Shown: in pieces, positions 1-5,638 of the stretch
Position numbering within the stretch: position 1 is the first letter of the stretch
Layout of the letters: each line of letters opens with the position of its first letter
Origin: an uncultured Methylobacter sp.
GTDB taxonomy: Bacteria > Pseudomonadota > Gammaproteobacteria > Methylococcales > Methylomonadaceae
DNA: 6,653 bases
Direction: 5' to 3'
Assembly: GCA_903831545.1 (NCBI GenBank)
Contig: CAIKYI010000544.1
Location: 1 to 6,653, forward strand
Translations under genes and position numbers: made by a program
Notes under the pieces: generated by a model
Databases searched by the model: none
Seen by the model: the letters and a program-made list of their open reading frames with translations, nothing else
Told to the model about the DNA's origin: nothing

Positions 1-773
1 CAGCTTTCGGGAACCCGACCGTGTACATGGAAAAGTTTCTGGAAGACCCAAGACACATTGAATTTCAAGTCATGGCTGACTCACATGGCAACGCCATCCA
101 TTTAGGTGAGCGTGACTGCTCCATGCAACGCCGTCATCAAAAAGTCGTTGAAGAAGCGCCAGCTCCCGGCATAACCGAAGAACAACGCAAAACAATTGGC
201 GAACGTTGCGCTAAAGCCTGTGTCGATATTGGCTACCTGGGCGCGGGTACATTTGAATTTTTGTATGAAAAAGGCAATTTCTATTTTATTGAGATGAACA
301 CTCGTGTTCAGGTTGAACATCCGGTGACTGAAATGGTAACGGGATTTGATATCGTCAAAGAACAACTCCGCATTGCGGCAGGCGAACCATTGTCCATTAC
401 CCAGGATCAGGTAAAAATCCAGGGCCATGCCATTGAATGTCGCTTAAATGCGGAAGATCCAAAAACCTTTATGCCCTGCCCCGGCACCATAGATCAGTTC
501 CACATGCCTGGAGGCCCTGGAATCCGCTGTGAAACTCATATTTACAATGGTTATAAAGTACCGCCTTATTATGATTCCATGATCGGTAAACTGATTGCCC
601 ATGGTGAAGATCGCAAAAGCGCAATAGCCAGAATGAATACCGCCTTAAGCGAAATTATCATTGACGGTATTAAAACCAACATTCCGTTACAACACGACAT
701 CATGAATGACAGTGCCTTTGCTGCTGGCGGGCAAAACATTCATTATCTGGAAAAAAAGCTGGGGATTTATTAA
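1..773 (+). CDS. accC: Acetyl-CoA carboxylase biotin carboxylase subunit (5'-truncated by window)
   Basis: This subunit catalyses ATP-dependent carboxylation of the biotin carried on AccB, the first half of the acetyl-CoA carboxylase reaction that makes malonyl-CoA for fatty-acid synthesis in the cytoplasm. The frame is open to the left edge. The first full codon is at 3, giving 256 residues of a protein usually about 450 long, so roughly the first 190 residues lie outside. Numbered from that codon, [14 protein letters not shown] (43-56) is the ATP-grasp segment with the catalytic lysine, [13 protein letters not shown] (95-107) carries the metal- and biotin-site Glu/Asn/Arg residues, and [10 protein letters not shown] (187-196) is the C-terminal biotin-carboxylase signature. 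The end, [12 protein letters not shown], matches the E. coli C-terminus closely. accB would be expected just upstream. The next gene, prmA, is 531 bases away, so accC probably ends its own transcript. No damage is visible. Confidence 0.97.
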   Translation, partial: AFGNPTVYMEKFLEDPRHIEFQVMADSHGNAIHLGERDCSMQRRHQKVVEEAPAPGITEEQRKTIGERCAKACVDIGYLGAGTFEFLYEKGNFYFIEMNTRVQVEHPVTEMVTGFDIVKEQLRIAAGEPLSITQDQVKIQGHAIECRLNAEDPKTFMPCPGTIDQFHMPGGPGIRCETHIYNGYKVPPYYDSMIGKLIAHGEDRKSAIARMNTALSEIIIDGIKTNIPLQHDIMNDSAFAAGGQNIHYLEKKLGIY

Positions 774-781
774 GCTCACCA

Positions 782-830
782 CAAAGCTTTGGAGTCACGT
801 TGGGCATGCTGTCCATACCCAGCGTGACTT
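782..830 (+). terminator. Palindrome plus long stem-loop after accC
   Basis: A perfect 10-bp palindrome CAAAGCTTTG (782-791) abuts an inverted repeat. The arms of the repeat are GTCACGTTGGG (794-804) and CCCAGCGTGAC (818-828), 11 pairs with one G-U, extendable by one A-T and one G-U pair at the base. Inside, ATG/CAT (806-808 and 814-816) can add a short apical stem around a 5-base loop. It lies 18 bases after the accC stop, where a transcript end is expected. No T tract follows directly (next bases AACGAG), so it is not a classic intrinsic terminator by itself. It could protect the 3' end, work with the next hairpin, or be a dispersed repeat. The hairpin is certain as sequence. Its role is inferred. 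Confidence 0.45.
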
Positions 831-838
831 AACGAGGT

Positions 839-862
839 AAGGTATGCATCGCATACCTTTAT
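839..862 (+). terminator. Second stem-loop after accC, with short T stretch
   Basis: AAGGTATGC (839-847) and GCATACCTT (851-859) form a perfect 9-bp stem with a 3-base loop ATC, followed by TATTG. The last stem bases and the tail read CCTTTATT, a poor but possible U-rich end. It sits 8 bases downstream of the larger hairpin, so together they may end the accC transcript in tandem. Symmetry in both strands, and the diverged inverted copy at 887-903, fit a small palindromic repeat family equally well. Confidence 0.4.
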
Positions 863-1236
863 TGAAATTGACATGGTTTTGAAGATGGTACGCGATGTCT
901 ACCCTACTTGACTTAAGCATTTAGGGCATACCAAGAGCAAGATATGAACCATCAAGTTACAACACGTATTCTTATCTGGAATAAAATTCGTAACGTTTTT
1001 TTCGTTGAAGTTGGAAGAAAATTCACGAGATATAATCTTCCAAAACCCTATTTTTGAACAACTTGAAAATGGGCACTACAAAACCTTGAGTTCAGATTAC
1101 AACTCTGTGGGACCTGTTTTCAGGAAAAGTTAACAGGTGAAGGGACGAAATTCAGGAGAGAAACAACCACAATTTTCTAAATACGTTGAAAAATAAAAAC
1201 TACGTTTAATACATATTTACACTGACCAATTATGGA

Positions 1237-1272
1237 ATCCGTGTAAATCCATCCTGATCCGTGTCATCCGCG
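1237..1272. repeat. Periodic ATCCGTGT repeat upstream of prmA
   Basis: ATCCGTGT occurs exactly at 1237-1244 and 1257-1264. A reduced unit ATCC is at 1247-1250 and a variant ATCCGCG at 1266-1272. The starts 1237, 1247, 1257 and 1266 give a period of about 10 bases, close to one helical turn. The array ends 32 bases before the prmA start codon, so it probably lies in the leader or promoter-proximal region. Similar ATCCGTGT-like strings occur in spacers of various bacterial genomes as I recall, but no function is known to me. A dispersed short repeat is the safest reading, with regulation of prmA possible. Confidence 0.5.
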
Positions 1273-1304
1273 CTCCCTTTTTTTATCTTTTTAAAATATT
1301 TCAC

Positions 1305-2183
1305 ATGACCTGGCACCAAATCACCGTTATCACCACTGAAAACCTTGCCCCACGAATTGCCGACTTCTTCGACAATCTGGGTGCCGTGTCTGTTACTTAC
1401 ATGGATGCCGAAGACGAGCCGGTTTACGAACCGGCTATCGGCGAAACCAAAATATGGAGCAACACCGAGGTCATTGCGCTTTATGAAATAGATGCGGACC
1501 CGGTACTGATCAAAACCAGGCTTTACGCCCAGTTTAAGACAGAGCAATTACACAATTATCGTTATGAAATTGTCGAAGATCAGGAATGGGAACGCGCCTG
1601 GATGGAGTTTTACAAACCGATGAAGTTTGCCGAAAAACTTTGGGTCTGTCCAACCGATCAGGAACAACATGAATCCGGCACCGTTTGCCTGACCCTCGAT
1701 CCGGGCCTTGCTTTTGGCACCGGCACCCATCCGACGACGGCTTTATGCCTTGAATGGCTGGCCAGCCATGAACTGGCCGGTAAAACTGTTATCGATTATG
1801 GTTGTGGCTCAGGGATCTTGGCAGTTGCGGGCATTTTATTAGGAGCCAAAGAAGCGCATGCCGTAGATATTGATCCCCAAGCGATAACCGCAACACAAAG
1901 CAATGCCTTAAAAAACAAGGTAGAAGACAAAATAACCTGCTATCTGCCAGAACAGTTTGTCCCGTTTCATGCTGATATAGTGTTGGCTAATATTCTGGCA
2001 AAACCGTTAATTGAAATGGCGGAACAAATTTCCAATCTGGTTGCACCCGGCGGCCAACTGGTTTTATCCGGCATCTTGTACGAACAAGCCGAGTCAGTAA
2101 TGAGCGCTTACCAACAATACATCATTTTCAACGCGCCTGTGCAACAGGAAGACTGGATCAGACTTGACGGCATAAAACGGTAA
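1305..2183 (+). CDS. prmA: Ribosomal protein L11 methyltransferase
   Basis: PrmA uses S-adenosylmethionine to trimethylate ribosomal protein L11 (N-terminal amino group and lysine side chains) in the cytoplasm. The 292 residues compare with 293 in E. coli and the similarity runs end to end. The N-terminal L11-binding domain (about 1-90) holds the GAVSVTYMD and YEPAIGETKIW segments. A linker with EWERAWMEFYKPMKF (94-108) follows. The class I methyltransferase core shows LDPGLAFGTGTHPTT (131-145), SAM-binding motif I DYGCGSGILA (164-173), the acidic DIDPQA (188-193) and LANIL (227-231). The start is fixed by alignment of MTWHQITV with the E. coli MPWIQLKL start. No Shine-Dalgarno sequence is visible in the AT-rich leader. 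In pseudomonads prmA follows accC closely. Here a long spacer separates them, so prmA likely has its own promoter. Confidence 0.97.
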   Translation: MTWHQITVITTENLAPRIADFFDNLGAVSVTYMDAEDEPVYEPAIGETKIWSNTEVIALYEIDADPVLIKTRLYAQFKTEQLHNYRYEIVEDQEWERAWMEFYKPMKFAEKLWVCPTDQEQHESGTVCLTLDPGLAFGTGTHPTTALCLEWLASHELAGKTVIDYGCGSGILAVAGILLGAKEAHAVDIDPQAITATQSNALKNKVEDKITCYLPEQFVPFHADIVLANILAKPLIEMAEQISNLVAPGGQLVLSGILYEQAESVMSAYQQYIIFNAPVQQEDWIRLDGIKR

Positions 2184-2222
2184 TTTATACCATTGTGCTT
2201 GTATCATGTTGAACCAGAAATT

Positions 2223-2294
2223 TTGGGTTACGCTATCGCTAGGCAATAGCTCCTGCATTGCTCTACCTCCAGCAACCATGCAGTCGTAACCCAA
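2223..2294. repeat. Branched inverted repeat with TTGGGTTACG arms (MITE/REP-like)
   Basis: TTGGGTTACG (2223-2232) and CGTAACCCAA (2285-2294) are perfect 10-base inverted arms in the 141-base prmA to methyltransferase spacer. The interior can fold into two side arms. The small one is CTAT/ATAG (2233-2236 and 2246-2249). The larger one pairs CTGCA with TGCAG (2253-2257 and 2279-2283) and then TTGCT with AGCAA (2258-2262 and 2271-2275), with a 3-base bulge and an 8-base loop. The right flank continues CCTACAA, but the left flank does not mirror it. There is no T tract, so a factor-independent terminator is unlikely. GTAACCCAACCTACA-type palindromes are, as I recall, common non-coding repeats in some beta- and gammaproteobacteria. 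Transposase-dependent mobility is inference. Confidence 0.6.
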
Positions 2295-2324
2295 CCTACA
2301 ACCCTTTAATCATATTTAACGCTA

Positions 2325-3521
2325 ATGGCTCATCCAGAAATTTATTTAAAAAAGAACGAAGACAAACGTCTGCGTAAAGGCCATTTATGGGTTTTTAGTA
2401 ACGAAGTCGATACTAAACGATCGCCACTTGAACAATTTACCGCAGGTGATTTGGTTCAGGTAAAAAGTGACGATGGCAAAGTACTTGGAACGGCTTATAT
2501 CAACCCTCAAGCTTTGATTTGTGCAAGATTACTCTCAAGAAAACCCAATCTGAAATGCGGAGCCAATTTTTTTAAAGAGCGCTTGACCACTGCGCTGGCA
2601 CTACGCGAAAAACTTTTTGACCTGCCCTTCTACAGACTGGTTTTTGGTGAAAGTGACGGCTTGCCCGGTCTAGTTATCGACCGTTTCGGGTCGGTACTGT
2701 CGGTGCAAATTACCACTGCCGGCATAGAGTTGCGTAAAGAAGCACTTTTTTCTGCTTTAATTGAATTACTAAGTCCAGAAGCTATTATTCTGAAAAACGA
2801 TAATAGCCAGCGCCAACAGGAAGGCCTAAGCCTGGAATCAGAAATCGCCCACGGCAATCTTCCCGAGTCGCTAATCATTCAAGAAAATGGTTCCCGTTTT
2901 AAAATCAACATTCTGGAAGGACAAAAAACCGGCTGGTTTTACGATCACCGTGCCAGCCGGGCTCAATTAGCCGGTATTGCCAAAAACCAGCGAGTATTAG
3001 ACTTATTTTCTTATACAGGAGCCTGGGGCATTCCTGCCGCGATTGCTGGCGCATTGGACGTTACTTGTGTAGATGCGTCAGAAAGCGCAATGGCCCTGGC
3101 ATCTGAAAACGCAGCTTTAAATAATATTCAGGATAAAATGCATTTTGTACGTAGCGATGTGTTTGAGTTTTTAAAGCAAGCTCGTCTGGAAAACCAACTC
3201 TATGATATTATCGTTCTTGATCCTCCTGCTTTAATTAAACGCAAAAAAGATTTCAAACAAGGCTATGAAGCTTATCGCCGTTTGAATCACCTGGCTTTGC
3301 AAGTACTATCCAAAAATGGCATATTAGTCTCTGCATCTTGCTCGCATCACCTGAGCCGTGAAAACTTGCATGAGATTTTACGTTCGTCAGGGCGTCATAT
3401 TGACCGTCATCTGGTATTTTTTGCAAGTGGCGGACAAGGACCGGATCATCCTATCGACCCTGCAGCTCCAGAGACTGAATACTTAAAAACTTTTTTTTGC
3501 TCTGTTTCATCAAGCTTATAA
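2325..3521 (+). CDS. Class I SAM-dependent rRNA methyltransferase, RlmI-like (COG1092)
   Basis: A predicted rRNA cytosine-C5 methyltransferase of the RlmI type, which in E. coli methylates C1962 of 23S rRNA. An N-terminal PUA-like RNA-binding domain (about 1-75) contains the family's GHLWVFSNEV start (19-28). Then come GESDGLPGLVIDRFG (108-122) and the hallmark KTGWFYDHR (201-209). The Rossmann core follows with LDLFSYTGAWG (225-235, SAM motif I), CVDAS (248-252), DPPA (299-302) and SCSHH (338-342). Cys339 is the probable catalytic cysteine. The 398 residues match the usual length (E. coli RlmI 396). Membership of the family is clear. Exact orthology to RlmI, hence the modified base, is not, so I give no symbol. 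No Shine-Dalgarno sequence is visible before the ATG, and the alignment supports this start. Only 16 bases separate it from the next gene, so it probably leads a three-gene operon. Confidence 0.9.
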   Translation: MAHPEIYLKKNEDKRLRKGHLWVFSNEVDTKRSPLEQFTAGDLVQVKSDDGKVLGTAYINPQALICARLLSRKPNLKCGANFFKERLTTALALREKLFDLPFYRLVFGESDGLPGLVIDRFGSVLSVQITTAGIELRKEALFSALIELLSPEAIILKNDNSQRQQEGLSLESEIAHGNLPESLIIQENGSRFKINILEGQKTGWFYDHRASRAQLAGIAKNQRVLDLFSYTGAWGIPAAIAGALDVTCVDASESAMALASENAALNNIQDKMHFVRSDVFEFLKQARLENQLYDIIVLDPPALIKRKKDFKQGYEAYRRLNHLALQVLSKNGILVSASCSHHLSRENLHEILRSSGRHIDRHLVFFASGGQGPDHPIDPAAPETEYLKTFFCSVSSSL

Positions 3522-3537
3522 AATATGAGGTGTTTCT

Positions 3538-3726
3538 ATGACCCCTGAAAAAGATAAGGAACCCTGCATTCTATGCGGTCAGCCTGTAGAAATAACCGGA
3601 TTTTTTATTGTCACCAATGACGACATGCAAAAATTTTGCTGTGCCGGGTGCCTAAGCATCTACCAGTTGTTTAATGAAGATAAAATAAAACCAACAATAA
3701 CCCCCCTACTAACTAAAAAAAAATGA
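3538..3726 (+). CDS. Small metal-binding-domain protein, N-terminal P-type-ATPase-like CCxGC domain
   Basis: A 62-residue soluble protein with CILCGQPV (10-17) and FCCAGC (33-38), so five cysteines: 10, 13, 34, 35 and 38. The layout CxxCGxPV, about 20 residues, then (F)CCxGC is that of the putative metal-binding domain found at the N-terminus of many copper-type P-type ATPases (Pfam ATPase-cat_bd, by recollection). Here it stands alone with no transporter in the window. GAGG (3527-3530), 7 bases before the ATG, is a clear ribosome-binding site and fixes the start. The gene lies 16 bases after the methyltransferase and 13 bases before the membrane-protein gene, so co-transcription is likely. 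The last three codons are AAA AAA AAA directly before TGA. Removing one A would run the frame into the next gene. Binding of copper or another soft metal is inferred from the family. A role as metal donor, sensor or broken part of a fusion cannot be told apart. Confidence 0.8.
   Translation: MTPEKDKEPCILCGQPVEITGFFIVTNDDMQKFCCAGCLSIYQLFNEDKIKPTITPLLTKKK
3715..3723 (+). other. A9 run at gene end: possible slippage or frameshift site
   Basis: Nine A residues immediately precede the TGA stop (3724-3726) of the small cysteine protein. Skipping one A gives codons AAA AAA AAT GAG GCT ATT AAA ATA ATG, an uninterrupted frame into the ATG of the next gene at 3740 and a 242-residue fusion. Adding an A, or a -1 shift, gives only five extra residues and then stop. 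Poly-A runs of this length are known sites of RNA polymerase slippage and also of sequencing error. The fact that the frame is open is seen directly. Use of the site is speculation. Confidence 0.35.
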
Positions 3727-3739
3727 GGCTATTAAAATA

Positions 3740-4267
3740 ATGAAAGCATGTGATTCCTGTTCAGGCCGCGTTGAAATAGGCAAAAACCATCAAAAAGTCC
3801 CTGTCCTGCATAGAGGCATTGGCATGATTCTTATTTATGTTCCCTTGCTGACCTTTCCCTTTGTGATTGCCAGCGCCTATCTCACCTATTATCACTTGAT
3901 TATGGTTGGCGCCAAAAATCTTAAAACCTGGGGTGATTTCATCCCTGACCGTGCCAGCCATCGCTATACCCTTAAAAATCAAATCACCATGGAGCGTTCT
4001 TTTTCTGTCAGCATGGCGCAATCAAAATTATTCTGGATACTAAACTGCACCTGGTACTGCCCGTATAGTGTTGCGCTGTTCGAATGGCATGCTTATATGG
4101 TCAAGATCGTTGAAAACTGGTGGTGTCCGTTCACCCATCAGAAAAAAGAAGATTATAAAAACGCCACGATTGACAAGTCCTTCTGGCATTTATATCCCAA
4201 CGATATTGCCAAACTGGAACCAGAAGATCGCGAAAATCCAATCTGGAATGACGAATTAGACAAATGA
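3740..4267 (+). CDS. Unrecognised Cys/Trp-rich single-span membrane protein
   Basis: I do not recognise this 175-residue protein. The N-terminus carries a CDSC motif (C4, C7) in a basic segment with K2, R10, K15, K19 and R25. One long hydrophobic stretch (about 27-56, with Pro35 and Pro40) is the membrane span. By the positive-inside rule the N-terminus would be cytoplasmic and the C-terminal 115 residues periplasmic, though positive charges on both sides make this uncertain. The C-terminal part has CTWYC (103-107) and WWCP (127-130) within an aromatic, partly hydrophobic block that might touch the membrane. Eight tryptophans lie between 64 and 169. The tail from about 157 is acidic. GAGG (3725-3728), overlapping the upstream stop codon, lies 11 bases before the ATG, so it can be translated alone or coupled to the preceding gene. 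Pairing with a metal-binding-domain protein suggests metal delivery or a membrane metalloprotein accessory role, which is inference only. Confidence 0.75.
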   Translation: MKACDSCSGRVEIGKNHQKVPVLHRGIGMILIYVPLLTFPFVIASAYLTYYHLIMVGAKNLKTWGDFIPDRASHRYTLKNQITMERSFSVSMAQSKLFWILNCTWYCPYSVALFEWHAYMVKIVENWWCPFTHQKKEDYKNATIDKSFWHLYPNDIAKLEPEDRENPIWNDELDK

Positions 4268-4270
4268 TTT

Positions 4271-4352
4271 AGGTGAAAGGGGCAAGGTAAAAGGGAAAAA
4301 TCTGATAGTAAGCCATAAAAGAATGCCAACATTGAACCTTTTACCTTGAACC
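4271..4352. repeat. 12-bp inverted repeat with AGGTRAAAGGG units before dusB
   Basis: CAAGGTAAAAGG (4283-4294) and CCTTTTACCTTG (4337-4348) are a perfect 12-bp inverted pair with a 42-base loop. GG/CC (4279-4280 and 4351-4352) can extend it past a 2x2 internal loop. On the left side the unit AGGTGAAAGGG (4271-4281) is repeated as AGGTAAAAGGG (4285-4295), one mismatch and 14 bases apart. The element fills most of the 101-base spacer and ends 16 bases before the dusB start. TTGAAC (4332-4337) and TGCAAT (4354-4359), 16 bases apart, could be a weak sigma-70 promoter inside its right half. The loop is long for a terminator and no T tract follows the last arm. A dispersed spacer repeat is the likeliest identity. 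Confidence 0.5.
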
Positions 4353-4368
4353 CTGCAATCTTCTTTTC

Positions 4369-5352
4369 ATGCAAATAGGCCCTCATCATCTTAAAAACAA
4401 TCTGATACTGGCTCCTATGGCCGGCATTAGTGACCGGCCGTTCAGAGAATTGTGCAAACAATTTGGCGCTGGCCTGGCTGTATCAGAAATGGTGGCCTCT
4501 AATCCTGCTTTACGTGAGCATAAAAGAACTTTATTAAAATCTGATCATAACGGTGAATCCGGCATACGTTCCGTACAGATTTTAGGTACAGACCCTCAGC
4601 TTATGGCTAATGCGGCACGATTTAATGCTGAACGGGGCGCCCAAATCATCGATATAAACATGGGCTGTCCTGCAAAAAAGGTCTGTGCAGTAGCAGCCGG
4701 TTCGGCACTATTAAGAGATGAGGCACTGGTAAAAAAGATACTTGATGCTGTCGTTAAGGCCGTAGACATCCCCGTTACCTTGAAAATTCGTACCGGTTGG
4801 GATATGCAGAACCGTAATGCAGTTGAAATTGCACAAATCGCCGAAAATTCCGGCATTGCAGCCTTAACCATTCATGGAAGAACCCGTGCCTGCAAGTTTA
4901 ATGGTCAGGCAGAACATGAAACCCTGAAAAAAGTGAAGCAAGCTGTCAGCATCCCTGTTATCGCCAATGGTGACATTAATACACCTGAACAGGCATATTT
5001 TGTGCTGAACTATACCGGCGCTGATGCCATCATGATTGGTCGTGGCGCCCAAGGGAATCCATGGTTATTTAACCAGATAAGCCACTTTATCAATCATGGT
5101 AAACCCCTTGAAAAACCTACAGTTACCGACATACACAACACACTGATGAGTCATTTGGACAAACTTTACAGCTTCTACGGTAATGCAAGCGGTGTTAGAA
5201 TAGCCCGTAAACACATTGCTTGGTATTTTAATCATCTTGAGCCTGCAGCTCGGCATGCCCAAGGCACGATTAACCAGGCACAATGCCCATCCAAACAAAT
5301 AATGCTGATTAATTCTGCATTTAATCTTTTAACCACCGACAGTGCTGCATAA
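4369..5352 (+). CDS. dusB: tRNA-dihydrouridine synthase B
   Basis: An FMN-dependent enzyme that reduces a specific tRNA uridine (position 17 in E. coli) to dihydrouridine using NADPH. The 327 residues compare with 321 in E. coli and the proteins match along their length. The N-terminal TIM barrel starts with LAPMAGISDRPFR (14-26), an FMN-binding segment. INMGCPAKK (96-104) holds the catalytic Cys100. TLKIRTGW (137-144), HGRTRACKF (169-177), ANGDI (199-203) and GADAIMIGRGAQGNPW (217-232) complete the flavin and phosphate-binding face. The helical RNA-binding domain (about 245-320) includes RIARKHIAWY (277-286). The start agrees with the E. coli MRIGQYQL start. No Shine-Dalgarno sequence is visible, and a possible promoter at 4332-4359 would give an almost leaderless message. 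fis follows after one base, the classic dusB-fis operon. Confidence 0.97.
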   Translation: MQIGPHHLKNNLILAPMAGISDRPFRELCKQFGAGLAVSEMVASNPALREHKRTLLKSDHNGESGIRSVQILGTDPQLMANAARFNAERGAQIIDINMGCPAKKVCAVAAGSALLRDEALVKKILDAVVKAVDIPVTLKIRTGWDMQNRNAVEIAQIAENSGIAALTIHGRTRACKFNGQAEHETLKKVKQAVSIPVIANGDINTPEQAYFVLNYTGADAIMIGRGAQGNPWLFNQISHFINHGKPLEKPTVTDIHNTLMSHLDKLYSFYGNASGVRIARKHIAWYFNHLEPAARHAQGTINQAQCPSKQIMLINSAFNLLTTDSAA

Positions 5353-5353
5353 T

Positions 5354-5638
5354 ATGAACCCCTCCCTAAAAGGTGCTGAAATAATCAATATCGACAGTAA
5401 AAAAGTCGCAGCTATTCCCTTATCCGTTCATGTTAAACAGACAGTCGAACAATATTTTTCTCACCTGAACGGTCATGACCCGGTGGATCTGCATGCGATG
5501 GTCATAGGGGAAGTTGAAAGGCCATTATTGCAAGCCACACTGGAACATTCTGGCCACAACCAGACCAAAGCGGCCAAAGCGTTAGGCTTAAGCCGCAGCA
5601 CCTTACGCAAAAAACTTGAATACTACGGCCTGTCTTAA
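5354..5638 (+). CDS. fis: DNA-binding protein Fis
   Basis: Fis is a homodimeric nucleoid protein that bends DNA, activates rRNA and tRNA promoters in fast growth and assists some site-specific recombinases. From the ATG at 5354 it has 94 residues (E. coli 98). The core QYFSHLNGHDPVDLHAMV (33-50) and EVERPLL (53-59) match the dimer helices. The C-terminal helix-turn-helix spans about 69-90, with NQTKAAKALGLS then RSTLRKKL. Arg81, Thr83 and Lys86 stand where E. coli Fis contacts DNA (Arg85, Thr87, Lys90). A GTG at 5342 is in frame but overlaps dusB and would add only four residues. I prefer the ATG, one base past the dusB TAA, where reinitiating ribosomes would land. No separate ribosome-binding site is clear, so expression probably depends on dusB translation, as described for E. 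coli. The N-terminal 20 residues differ from E. coli, as is usual. Confidence 0.95.
   Translation: MNPSLKGAEIINIDSKKVAAIPLSVHVKQTVEQYFSHLNGHDPVDLHAMVIGEVERPLLQATLEHSGHNQTKAAKALGLSRSTLRKKLEYYGLS

Larger units (their letters stand above)
774..1304. other. Non-coding spacer accC-prmA (531 bases)
   Basis: I see no credible gene on either strand. The stretch is AT-rich. It begins with three adjacent palindromes (782-859, listed separately). A second, diverged copy of the third palindrome lies in inverted orientation at 887-903, matching 14 of 17 bases. Further inverted repeats are an 8-bp perfect pair TTGGAAGA/TCTTCCAA (1011-1018 and 1036-1043) and a 7-bp pair ACCTGTT/AACAGGT (1112-1118 and 1132-1138). 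The spacer ends in a periodic ATCCGTGT repeat. Possible promoter pieces for prmA are an exact TATAAT at 1031-1036, without a well-spaced -35 box, and TTGAAA at 1186-1191 followed 17 bases later by ATACAT. Both are too weak to annotate as promoters. An open stretch at 948-1133 has no start codon and resembles nothing I know. Confidence 0.7.

Noticed and set aside
1031..1036. Consensus TATAAT as a promoter
   Set aside because: The nearest -35-like strings are 14 or 20 bases away, outside good spacing, and the site is over 260 bases from prmA in AT-rich DNA where such strings arise by chance.
948..1133. Open + strand stretch of about 61 codons in the accC-prmA spacer
   Set aside because: It has no ATG and no ribosome-binding site, and the translation resembles no family I know. 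Such a length is expected by chance. A pseudogene scrap cannot be excluded but is not supported.
1230..1547. Minus-strand open frame over the start of prmA
   Set aside because: It lies mostly antisense to a certain gene and starts inside it, with no family resemblance. It is a shadow frame.
2223..2294. Integron attC recombination site
   Set aside because: The folded shape is reminiscent, but the arms read GGGTTAC...GTAACCC, the opposite polarity of the RYYYAAC...GTTRRRY core of attC on either strand, and no integrase or cassette array is present.
3491..3498. T8 run near the end of the RlmI-like gene as a frameshift site
   Set aside because: The frame is intact to a normal family C-terminus. 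A shift here would change only the last few residues and gives no meaningful product.
4153..4461. Minus-strand open frame across the membrane-protein gene, the spacer and the dusB start
   Set aside because: It overlaps two supported + strand genes and its path through the spacer is only chance openness. There is no recognisable protein.
5342..5353. GTG start for fis
   Set aside because: It is in frame but overlaps the end of dusB and adds only four residues with no ribosome-binding site. The ATG one base after the dusB stop fits coupled translation better.
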